Positions 22,665 through 30,842 of a stretch of 64,000 nt of DNA are shown here, piece by piece. The translations under genes were made by a program, and so were the position numbers. Each line of letters opens with the position of its first letter. The stretch's first letter is position 1. Source of the DNA: Mastigias papua. Taxonomy: Eukaryota; Cnidaria; Scyphozoa; Rhizostomeae; Mastigiidae. The notes beneath the pieces are model-generated. The model searched no databases and was not told the DNA's origin. It saw only the letters and a list, made by a program, of their open reading frames with translations. The stretch covers positions 18,637,690 to 18,701,689 of the forward strand of contig OZ025270.1 of NCBI GenBank assembly GCA_964019165.1. Direction: 5' to 3'.

Positions 22665-22710
22665 AGCTGAATTCACACTGGACGCGGCGCGGCGCGGCGC
22701 GTCATGACGC
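22665..22710 (+). repeat. Left inverted terminal repeat of Harbinger element
   Basis: AGCTGAATTCACACTGG is followed by a (GCGGC)-rich stretch up to GCGTCATGACGC. The right-hand partner is 25649-25694. Further GACGC/GCGTC copies continue to about 22815. Confidence 0.85.
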
Positions 22711-22850
22711 TGACCATATATGGTTCGCATCATGTGGTATTATGCGCACGCATAGCGTTTTTTCGACCTCTGCGTCACGATGCGTCAAAGTTGAAAAAAT
22801 TCAACTTTGACGCTTGGTGACGCTTCAGAACAATAGAAACTTTAACGAAA

Positions 22851-23846
22851 ATGGCCGCCAAAGCAGTGAACAAGGAGCTTTTGATAGAAGCTGTGCGAAA
22901 AATGCCGTGCTTATTTGATACAAGTCGAAAAGAGTACAAAGACGAGCTAGTAAGGGAGAATGCTTGGAAGAACGTATGTGTAGAGGTATTTAAGAAGGAA
23001 TATCAAACTGAAAAGGAACTCAGTGAAGGTTAGTGATTTTGTATAGTTGCTTCAGTCGTTTTTGCTTAAGAAATAAGTTTGGTACAATCTTGTTCCTTGA
23101 TTCTACTTCTCTTGACTTACGAGGTTTTCAAAGCCTTGCTTGTATTAGAAAGCTTTCTTGGCTTAGATTATGTTAAAATGGAGATTATTATTGTTTCGTC
23201 AGATATGACTATTGTACGAAAGACATTTAAGAATATGCGGGATCGATTTATGAAGATCAGAAAGGAATACAAGCCTTCAGGTAGTGCTGGTGGTGTCCCG
23301 ATAGAGCCCACATGGCCATATTATAAGCAAATGCTCTACCTCGCTCCCTTCATGAAGCATAGGACGACGAAGGGGAATTTCACTGTCATTGAACAGGCCA
23401 CGTTAAGCGCCGAATCCAGTGAACCTCCTGTAGTTGAGGATGACAATGAGGTATTTAAAACAAATACCATGTCACATTCGAAAGAGGAACTTGTAGATGA
23501 AGCAGTTTTTGTCCCAGAGGCTTCTTCTTCTCATGAATGTATGCCCCAGCAAAATATAAAAAGAGCTGAAAGCTATGTTGAAGTATCATCTCCCTCCCCA
23601 AGTACCAGCAAAAGCAAAAAAGCAAAGCGCAATAAGGACCAATCAGAGTTATTGCTTGAGGTGGTTCAGAATACAAACCAATTTATTTCAAAGGCTGGAT
23701 TGAGCTCTCAACTAGATGAAGATGACTTGTTTGGACAGAGTGTCGGGAAAGAACTGAAAACATTATCTCCATATCAGAAAAGCTTGGCGAAAATGAAAAT
23801 ACAACAAATATTGCATGAAATACGATGGTCAGTAGTAGAAAAATGA
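22851..23846 (+). CDS. MADF-BESS DNA-binding partner of Harbinger transposase (two exons)
   Basis: Two open segments join across a likely intron. Exon 1 is 22851-23028 (MAAKAVNKELLIEAVRKMP…), ending at GAAG|GTTAGT. Exon 2 is 23203-23846, after a TTTCGTCAG acceptor. The spliced frame is 822 bp (273 residues). Residues about 8-95 form a MADF (Myb/SANT-like) domain with LFDTSRKEYKDELVRENAW and KNMRDRFMKIRKEYK. The C-terminus LSPYQKSLAKMKIQQILHEI is a BESS motif for protein interaction. Harbinger elements encode a second, Myb-like protein that brings the transposase to the nucleus and to the ends, and this gene fills that role. The coordinates given span the intron. Confidence 0.82.
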
Positions 23847-24255
23847 CTTGATATTAATGATATTTTTATTTATTGCAGTAGTTCATTTAGGTTTGCGTTG
23901 TAGTTCATAGAGATATTCACATTATACCTTATGGGATCATTTCTATAACTTCACTCATATCCTGTTTGTTCACCGGCAAATCAGCATGGTGGTTTTGACT
24001 TGCCAGCGTTCTTTCCGTTTTACATAAAAGATTTTATAGCACCTTCATCTAACATCCAGCTGTTGAGGGATATTAAATATACAAACATGGAAGTATCACT
24101 AGAGGCAATTTGAAGGGAAACCCCTTCTTATATGTTACTAGATACATGCTGTTACGTAAAAAAAAACTAGAATATGAATTTACACCAAAAGCTCTACATG
24201 AGCAATTCAGTTCTTCTAGGTTGTGAAATAAATAAATAAACAATCAGAAATCTGT

Positions 24256-25566
24256 TTAGGAAACCGGCTCATAGGACGTTCTGCGAACGTAATCTTGCTG
24301 CCAAGGTAGTTCACCCTGTTGAGACACAAAATAGTTAGCAAATACCGATCGATAGTATTCAGCTGACTTTGCGTAATTATTTGCCCCCATTTTGCTGACT
24401 TTTTGCAAAGGCCCTGTGTCGCAAACTTCGGATCTCCAAACTCCTTTATGAAGAATTCCGTGAGAATCTTCATAGTCAACGTAACCGGGTGGGCAGTACA
24501 AACGGCCATAGCATTTTTCACTATCTTCATGCTTTTTTAGCCAGTTGTGAAGAGCAACTGCGGCCAGTATGCATTTGACAGCTTTTTCTGGTTGTGCTTG
24601 AATTGGAGATCTTAGAAACCTCCACCTTGCTGATAGTATTCCAAAAGCATTTTCAACTACTCTCCTCGCTCTAGAAAGCCTGTAGTTGAAAATACGTAGC
24701 TTCTCATCGAGATTTTTACCCGGGTATGGGCGTAGCAAATTTTCTTTCAAGGGGAATGCTTCATCCCCAATAAAACAAAATTTTGCAGTCTGATCCGTAT
24801 TTGGCAGTTGACCTTCATTTGGTATATTCAACAAGCCTTTATTCAGTGCTTCCCCAAATGGGGAATTGTTAAAAATACTTGAATCATTTTGACGTCCGAA
24901 ATCACCAATGTCAATGAAAGTGAACATATAGCTAGCATCAGCAACTGCCATCATCACAATGCTAAATGTATCTTTGTAGTTGTAGAAGGCACTACCAGAG
25001 TTTGGGGGGCATTGAATAACGCAATGTTTCCCGTCAATAGCACCTAAGCACAGTGGAAAGCCCCATAAATTCCAAAAATCATCAGAAAGTCTCTTCCACT
25101 CTTCGGATGAGCTTGGTACTTTGACAGCCACTGGACTCAATGCACTCCATATTTTCTCTGGCACTTCATTCAGTATATCGCATAAAGTAGATCTCCCAAT
25201 GCGATAATTGTAGGAAAGAGAAGCTTGTGACTCTCCTGTTGCAAGATATCTCAAAGCAACAGCAATCCTCAACTCAGGTGAAAGTGGTTTGCGAAAATTA
25301 GTGGTTCTTTTGGTTAGCGATGGACCAACGAGGCGAAGCAAATCATTGAAAGTTGACGGTAGCATACGCATGTAGTTGAAATACATTGTATGATCTTGTA
25401 GCTTCATTTCTTGAATCAGATTGGCATGATGTCCCTGACGCTGACGTTCTTTCCATAGTTTCCTTACCCAAATAGATCGACGTTTATGCTTTCTAGCTAA
25501 TAGTAATGCAATGGCTTGATTTTGTAAAGCAAGAGCAACAAGTACGTCGTCGGGAATGGAGGCCAT
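24256..25566 (-). CDS. Harbinger DDE transposase (HARBI1-like)
   Basis: The frame has 436 residues from MASIPDD. I chose this start because the frame open further upstream (to 25773) runs out through the transposon end. An N-terminal helical region has LARKHKRRSIWVRKLW. The helix-turn-helix lies near residues 95-150 (RIAVALRYLATGESQASLSYNYRIGRSTL in segments). The DDE core shows AIDGKHCVI (first Asp near 176), DIGDFGRQNDSSIF (second Asp near 225) and RARRVVENAFGILSARWR (Glu near 305). The length is typical for the family. The enzyme cuts and pastes the element at TWA sites. No stop or frameshift is visible. Intact flanking ends argue that this is a transposon gene and not a domesticated HARBI1. 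Confidence 0.92.
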   Translation of the reverse strand: MASIPDDVLVALALQNQAIALLLARKHKRRSIWVRKLWKERQRQGHHANLIQEMKLQDHTMYFNYMRMLPSTFNDLLRLVGPSLTKRTTNFRKPLSPELRIAVALRYLATGESQASLSYNYRIGRSTLCDILNEVPEKIWSALSPVAVKVPSSSEEWKRLSDDFWNLWGFPLCLGAIDGKHCVIQCPPNSGSAFYNYKDTFSIVMMAVADASYMFTFIDIGDFGRQNDSSIFNNSPFGEALNKGLLNIPNEGQLPNTDQTAKFCFIGDEAFPLKENLLRPYPGKNLDEKLRIFNYRLSRARRVVENAFGILSARWRFLRSPIQAQPEKAVKCILAAVALHNWLKKHEDSEKCYGRLYCPPGYVDYEDSHGILHKGVWRSEVCDTGPLQKVSKMGANNYAKSAEYYRSVFANYFVSQQGELPWQQDYVRRTSYEPVS

Positions 25567-25648
25567 GTCACTAATGTTTATAAATACACGCGTCATGACG
25601 CTTTCAATGTGAACAAGGGAAAAAAGGCATGACGCGACGCTTGGTGAC

Positions 25649-25694
25649 GCTAGGTGCCGCGCCGCGCCGCGCCGCGTCCAGTGTGAACTCAGCT
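25649..25694 (-). repeat. Right inverted terminal repeat of Harbinger element
   Basis: This is the inverted match of 22665-22710. The outer 17 bp differ at one position (A versus G), and the GC-rich inner block is conserved. A TTA duplication follows at 25695-25697. Confidence 0.85.
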
Positions 25695-25760
25695 TTAGAG
25701 CTATCATGCCTGCGTTTAGGCAGGACGGCTTGAGAGCCGCTTGCTTCTTTTGGACCCTAT

Positions 25761-25882
25761 TGCAGTGATTCATACCAGTACTTCATGTAATATGTCATAG
25801 GAGATCAGTGCCGAGTTCATCTCTAAAAAGACGTGTGTCTTTTGTGTTACGCTCTAACGTATAAAATATCAGAGAATCTACA
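25761..25882 (+). repeat. Left LTR of gypsy element (122 bp)
   Basis: It starts TGCAGTGATTCATACCAG and ends AGAATCTACA, giving TG…CA termini. The first ~67 bp are repeated at 37164-37230 with a few differences. At 122 bp it is very short for a gypsy LTR, though short LTRs are known in the Mag group. TATAAAAT (25860-25867) near its end could be the promoter box. Confidence 0.82.
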
Positions 25883-25883
25883 A

Positions 25884-25893
25884 TGGCGACGAG
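25884..25893 (+). promoter_or_regulatory. Primer-binding site, tRNA-Ser type
   Basis: TGGCGACGAG lies one base after the LTR CA end. It is complementary to a tRNA 3' end of CTCGTCGCCA, which is the acceptor end of eukaryotic tRNA-Ser(GCU) as I recall it. It primes minus-strand cDNA. Confidence 0.6.
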
Positions 25894-26324
25894 ATAAAAC
25901 TCACAAAATCAAATGGCTTCGGTAAATAATCTTTCTCCTATGCCTCAATTTCAACCTCAATCAGATCCTATGAACACAGGAGCTAGATGGACAGCGTGGC
26001 TTGAAAGATCTGAAACGTGCATAATTGCAGCGGGTGTCACAGAAGAGGAACGCAAGCGAGCTTTTCTGCTATACCAGGCAACACCCGAAATATATAAAGT
26101 ATTCAAAACGTTACCCGATACAGGGGATGATAAGGATTATACGAAAGCAAAAGATGCTTTCACCAAGCACTTCGAGCCGGCTAAAAACCCGATTTATGAA
26201 ATTTTTAATTTCCGCCAAGCGAAATAACATGCTGATGAAACTATCGACCAATTTCATACGAGATTACGTACACTTGCTCAACACTGTGATTTCTATAACA
26301 CCGATTTTGAAATCAAAATACAGT

Positions 26325-26399
26325 TCATTTCATTCATTTCATTTCATTTCATTTCATTTCATTTCATTTCATTTCATTTCATTTCATTTCATTTCATTC
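26325..26399 (-). repeat. (ATGAA)n 3' tail of the LINE
   Basis: About 15 copies of the pentamer (TTCAT on plus). CR1/L2-type LINEs end in short tandem repeats and not poly(A). Confidence 0.9.
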
Positions 26400-26406
26400 T
26401 TTTAAG

Positions 26407-26449
26407 GAGGGTTGCCCTTCAACAGAAGTTGGTTTTCAAGAGGCCCTCC
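26407..26449 (-). other. LINE 3' UTR hairpin
   Basis: GGAGGG (26407) pairs with CCCTCC (26444). An inner stem CAAC/GTTG encloses an AGAA loop. It lies immediately before the pentamer tail, where CR1/L2-type RTs recognise a 3' stem-loop. A related copy at 41580-41622 keeps the fold. Confidence 0.7.
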
Positions 26450-26654
26450 ATTAAAAACATATAATTACAATAATACTGATAAATTCAATTAAAAATTAAG
26501 CGCTAATATCTAATTTACAATTTTCGAATGCGATATGCAACCTTGAAAGATCAAAAGTTACAAAAAAAAGAACAGTTGTTATATACTTGTCTTAAAAGTG
26601 TACAGCGAGGTAGCTTGCTTCGACCCGGCTGATAGACCATTCCATAGTTTTGCA

Positions 26655-27156
26655 AGCAAGAGCACATTTTGTAATTGACCAATCAGCGGATTTGTTTACA
26701 TAAAATTATTATCCAATCATGTGCCTCCATTTTTACCTTGTTTCTTCATTTCGCCATTGTGAAACGGAGGTGCTGTGGAGAATTCATGCCTCATAACTTT
26801 TGCCCCGGAAAAAAATTTACGTTCATTTACAACAGCGATTTTTTGGCTACAACTTCGTATTTACATTTCTCATCGATATCTCCGAGCCCTAAGCTGGGCT
26901 ATGATCCGTTACAAAAATATTAGACATTGCGCACCACCCTGCCATGACCTCCCATTACACAGGTCCTCCATGAGCACCCCTTCACCAAGCAAGCAGTAAG
27001 GAGTTTGTTTTTTTATCTAAAAACCGTTGGACTAGAGCTAGGTATGCCTAATTATCCTGAATTCACTTCTACTCTTCTCAGATCTGGGTTGGGTACGCAT
27101 AGTTCTGAAATTATCACAGCTAGGCGTCATGTTGGTACCCCTAAAGCTGGATGATA
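26655..27156 (+). repeat. Left 502-bp terminal inverted repeat
   Basis: It pairs with 30332-30833 over its whole length with a handful of mismatches (for example near 26880 and 27130). Open frames inside it mirror those in the right copy and are not coding. Confidence 0.9.
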
Positions 27157-27407
27157 ACAATAAAGTGACTTTTAGAGCAAGAAGTTGAATCAGCATAAGC
27201 CTTTAGTTTCGCTTTTGGGAATTCTGCTTGCTCGTCGACTTAGTTTACATTTCCCGCTCAAAAACTAGTATACGACAACAACATTTTCAGCATCAACAAC
27301 CTTTTAATTCAATGCAATTCGCCTCAAATCGAAGCTACCACGAGGAGTTGAAATGAAAAAGCTGTTCTGGTCAGTGGTATACTTGGACGCCGCCAAGTCC
27401 AAATTTG

Positions 27408-27704
27408 CTATATTAATTGCTCTATCCTGTCAGATTCAGTTGGACAGCTTAGAACACTTGTGGTCAAATCATCAACCTCAAGATCTGAACAACCATAGTC
27501 GTAATCAAACTCGTAATTCAGGTCAATTTGGTATACCGCCTCCGTTGCTTTTTTTGCCAACGTTTTCATCTCAAGCTGTACGGCATGGGTGCACTTGGGG
27601 CAAGAGCTGATATTTGGAATCAAGCAAGTGATATGGTAGGAATGGCCACAACCACGAATTACTCTGCAAGTTGGACTTTCATTACACCTGCACTGATCTT
27701 TCAT
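27408..27704 (-). CDS. RING-like zinc-binding C-terminal exon of the unclassified transposon
   Basis: An open segment of 98 codons begins MKDQCRCNESPTCRV. It shows C-X-C…C…CGHSYHITCL…CPKC, a RING/PHD-like cross-brace pattern. An acidic tail follows (LNYEFDYDYGCSDLEVDD). It is the last coding segment before the left inverted repeat on this strand. The segment is likely the end of the long minus-strand gene whose other parts are at 28014-28723 and perhaps 29867-30163. The role is unknown; such zinc modules at transposase C-termini may bind DNA or protein partners. Exon borders were not determined. Confidence 0.5.
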   Translation of the reverse strand: MKDQCRCNESPTCRVIRGCGHSYHITCLIPNISSCPKCTHAVQLEMKTLAKKATEAVYQIDLNYEFDYDYGCSDLEVDDLTTSVLSCPTESDRIEQLI

Positions 27705-28013
27705 ATCACATTTCCTGAAGCAGTTAGGAAAGAAACTAGCTCAGTCAGTGAAAAGAAATGATTGATAATTGTTGAGCTTGTTCGTGTAGTACATTCGAGT
27801 CAATATTTTCTCATTGTTTCTTAGTTTCACTTTGTTTAACACATTTATCTCAAGGAATCTGAAGAACACAAGTCTATACCTTAGGTTATACTTAGGTTAT
27901 ACTAGATTTAGAAGGGCTCACTCTTATAACTTTTACTAAATATTCCTTCAATGAAGACAACTTGAAGGACAAAGAACTGACAAGGCCAATCACCAATAAA
28001 TGGATCAAGGAAT

Positions 28014-28723
28014 TTATTGATGTATACTGACAAACCACTTTCTACTGTAGAAGATATTCCAGTGCAGAGTGGAAATTCTCAGGAATGGAAGCTTTATGCA
28101 GTCCACTAGTGTACAGTTTGCCATTGACCTCATAGCTTGTATGTCTTGAATTTCCTTCTTTTTGCAATCATGAACAAGCAGTCTGCTTCTTTGGGACTCA
28201 GGGTCAAAGAACTTTGCTTGAAGCCAATCTGGCATTATATCAACATGTGTTTTTGAAAGAGATGGTGTACACCCTTGTAGAAGAGGCTCAAATAGAGCTA
28301 ACTTTGCTGGTTGTGAATCCTGATCAGCATAGCTATGTGGTTTGATGGCAAGCATTGTTGGAAATTTTTTTACAAGAAATGTTGTCATATGGCATACTTG
28401 AGTTGGCTTGATGATGATGGGCGATGATGGCTATGAATATTATGAAAGTCATCTATGAAAAGAGCTACCATGTAATTGTTAGTAACAGCATCCTCAAAAA
28501 ACTGGTGAACAGTTGCAATATGCTCTGAAGAAGGTTTTTTTGTTTCACTGAGAACTGTATTAGGGTGTGCTGTAAGCCCCATATTCCTTAAAGTTCCAAT
28601 CTCTAGTAAATTTTCAAATATCTCTCTCTTCACAATAATATCATTTTCAACAATATCAACTTCACCAACATCTGCATAATACATTTTTGTGTGTGATTTG
28701 GTTTTTGCTTCCTCTTGCTCCAT
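28014..28723 (-). pseudogene. Central coding region of the unclassified transposon (frameshifted)
   Basis: Two overlapping minus-strand frames, 28723-28385 and 28388-28014, are joined by a frameshift around 28390-28430. The first has VALFIDDFHNIHSHHRP, an acidic-aromatic-His motif. The second continues MTTFLVKKFPTMLAIKP and has MPDWLQAKFFDPESQRSR. The smooth continuation of meaning across the shift suggests one broken protein. I do not recognise a DDE triad with certainty, although IDD…H could hold one acidic residue. It is placed in the middle of a transposon with intact ends, so transposase is the natural guess. That is inference only. Confidence 0.5.
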
Positions 28724-29849
28724 TTTCTCTGACCCTTTTTCTCCAACTGCTACAGCCTCTTGTTAACTTATCCATATTTTTTGACTAGGACAGCTTAGTG
28801 TGTCTGTTTTTTGAGAATCAGTGTCTGTGTCACTTACACTAACCATTGCTGGTTCATCATTCTTCTTATGATCAATCTATCTCAAATCTCCAGTATTATC
28901 TTCTGCCCATTTTAAGTCTTCATTTTCTTTTTCATATTTGTCATTAATGGATTGTTGCTGTAAAATGTAGCTAATTTAGAGAACATTATTTAGATTTAAT
29001 TATTTTGATCTATACAGTTACCTTTCATCTAACATATTACAAGAACTTCTTCTGCACTATCAACCTCATTTAAGTGCTGTTACTCAATTTGATTTTTCCA
29101 TATTTTACATTTGTGTTCTTCCAGTAGCTGCATTTATTTTTGCACTATGTAAATTTTACTATAAACTAGTTAATATTGGCATACACATTCTTGTGTTATA
29201 CTCTTTTGGTACATAAAAAGTATTCTTTGTCACTGAACAGTAGGATTGAAAAATATTTACCCCTCTCCTAATTACACATATTTTTTATAAGAAAGTTAAA
29301 AATGACCCCAGTACTCAAACGCTCTTAGTATTCTGGCAATTCCAGTATTCAAACTTTCTTAAGACTTTCTTGGGGCAAAAGCTGAATTTCTTGGTTAATA
29401 GAACTCAACACTGTACATAACACATGTTTTTGATCTGAAAATTTGGGACAAAATGAGCCAGAAAGGAGAACAGATGCAGAAAACCTCGGATATTATGAAT
29501 GAAATCTCAAAAGAACAAAAAGCTACAAGCAAATGATTTCAACACCATCAATGTAATCAATTCCAATGTAACAAGTTGTTGAAGTGCTTTTCCTGACTAA
29601 CTCTAACTGGTCACAGGATGAAATTTATTCATAGTTTTGCTTGTTTGTCTTTATTGGGTAAAAACAAATTTTTAAACTTTCTTAGGTTTGCTGAACCCAG
29701 TACTGAACTTTTGTTAACTTTTTGACGATTCGAATACTACTTTCCTATAAAGCACTTTCTTAAAAAATACGCGTATGCCCCCAACTATTTGGTGCCAAAG
29801 AGTACGATGTACGTAGAAGTTATTTGTTTACAATTAAATGGAATGTTGG
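28724..29849. other. Transposon interior without recognisable coding
   Basis: AT-rich sequence between the putative coding segments of the 26655-30833 element. Intron-like or decayed coding is possible; nothing specific was recognised. Confidence 0.4.
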
Positions 29850-30100
29850 AAAATGTCAAACATGTTTTATCTTATGGTTTTCCTTTTGTAAAAATCTATT
29901 AAAATCTCTCTTATTTGGTGCCAGTTCGATGCACTTCGTACAAACACGGACAACTTTATTGGCTCTGAAGCCTCTTGCAACAGCCAACTTCCGAAATGCT
30001 TGCAGATAACGATATTTCGGTATCTTTGACTCTGTAGTGGTGTAGTTTTTAGTTCAGCACTATTTAATATGGCTGGTATTCGAACAATATGGTTTGGCTT
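29850..30100 (-). other. Possible 5' exon of the unclassified transposon gene
   Basis: On the minus strand, near 30009-29860, a frame reads RYLQAFRKLAVARGFRANK then VRVCTKCIELAPNKRDF. It looks more protein-like than the longer overlapping frame at 30163-29867. The VCTKC element may be half of a zinc-binding site. No start or splice sites were assigned. Confidence 0.25.
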
Positions 30101-30331
30101 TCCCCGTATTACCTGAATGTTACTTCCATGCCTGTAACCAATGACGTTCAGATTTCCCGCCAAAGTGGAAAACTGTATACGCCATAAAGACAGTCGAGGA
30201 CGGCCTTAGACATTACGAGAGTTATAGAGGTTTGTTTTTGTCATAACTTCACTACAGTGACCAGTTTTGATATACCTGGATTAAATTATCAGCGTATGAC
30301 AATCTAAACATCATTTAATTTTGAACATGGC

Positions 30332-30833
30332 TATCATCCAGCTTTAGGGGTACCGATATGACGCCTAGCTGTGATAATTTCAGAACTATGCGTACCCAAC
30401 CCAGATCTGAGAAGAGTAGAAGTGAATTCAGGATAATTAGGCATACCTAGCTCTAGTCCAACGGTTTTTAGATAAAAAAACAAACTCCTTACTGCTTGCT
30501 TGGTGAAGGGGTGCTCATAGAGGACCTGTGTAATGGGAGGTCATGGCAGGGTGGTGCGCAATGTCTAATATTTTTGTAACGGATCGTAGCCCAGCTTAGG
30601 GCTCGGAGATATCGATGAGAAATGTAGATACAAAGTTGTAGCCAAAAAATCGCTGTTGTAAATGAACGTAAATTTTTTTCCGGGGCAAAAGTTATGAGGC
30701 ATGAATTCTCCACAGCACCTCCGTTTCACAATGGCGAAATGAAGAAACAAGGTAAAAATGGAGGCACATGATTGGATAATAATTTTATGTAAACAAATCC
30801 GCTGATTGGTCAATTACAAAATGTGCTCTTGCT
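30332..30833 (-). repeat. Right 502-bp terminal inverted repeat
   Basis: Inverted copy of 26655-27156, ending GTGCTCTTGCT before the 9-bp duplication AGTTTTGCA. The apparent C-terminus of the LINE RT frame runs into it. Confidence 0.9.
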
Positions 30834-30842
30834 AGTTTTGCA

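Larger units (their letters stand above)
22665..25694. mobile_element. PIF/Harbinger DNA transposon, apparently complete
   Basis: The ends match as inverted repeats: AGCTGAATTCACACTGG on the left and AGCTGAGTTCACACTGG on the right, read inward. They are flanked by the 3-bp target duplication TTA (22662-22664 and 25695-25697), as expected for PIF/Harbinger. Just inside each end lies ACGCGGCGCGGCGCGGCG, followed by TCATGACGC or GACGC repeats. Two convergent genes fill the 3030 bp: the DNA-binding partner on plus and the DDE transposase on minus. Both are intact, so the copy could be autonomous. Confidence 0.92.
26655..30833. mobile_element. Unclassified DNA transposon, 502-bp inverted repeats, 9-bp target duplication
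   Basis: The ends AGCAAGAGCACATTTTG (left) and its exact complement (right) are flanked by AGTTTTGCA at 26646-26654 and 30834-30842, a 9-bp duplication cut in the LINE RT codons. The inverted repeats extend to 27156 and 30332 (502 bp each) with only a few differences, so the insertion is fairly recent. The interior has minus-strand coding fragments (30163-27408) that look like exons of one gene. I cannot match the protein to a known superfamily. A 9-bp duplication with long inverted repeats is Mutator-like, but no Mutator motif is visible. Confidence 0.82.

Noticed and set aside
23079..23846. Unspliced MADF partner ORF starting near 23079
   Set aside because: That start lacks the first half of the MADF domain. 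Splicing 23028 to 23203 gives a continuous domain in frame.
24256..25566. Domesticated host HARBI1 gene
   Set aside because: The gene lies inside intact inverted repeats with a TTA duplication and next to the partner gene, so it is a transposon copy.
26675..26999. Open frames of 74-82 codons duplicated at 26675-26999 and 30489-30813
   Set aside because: They are mirror copies within the 502-bp terminal inverted repeats and have no domain features.
30785..30842. LINE RT ending in ARAHFVIDQSADLFT
   Set aside because: These residues are translated from the transposon's inverted repeat. The real C-terminus is at 26654-26579.
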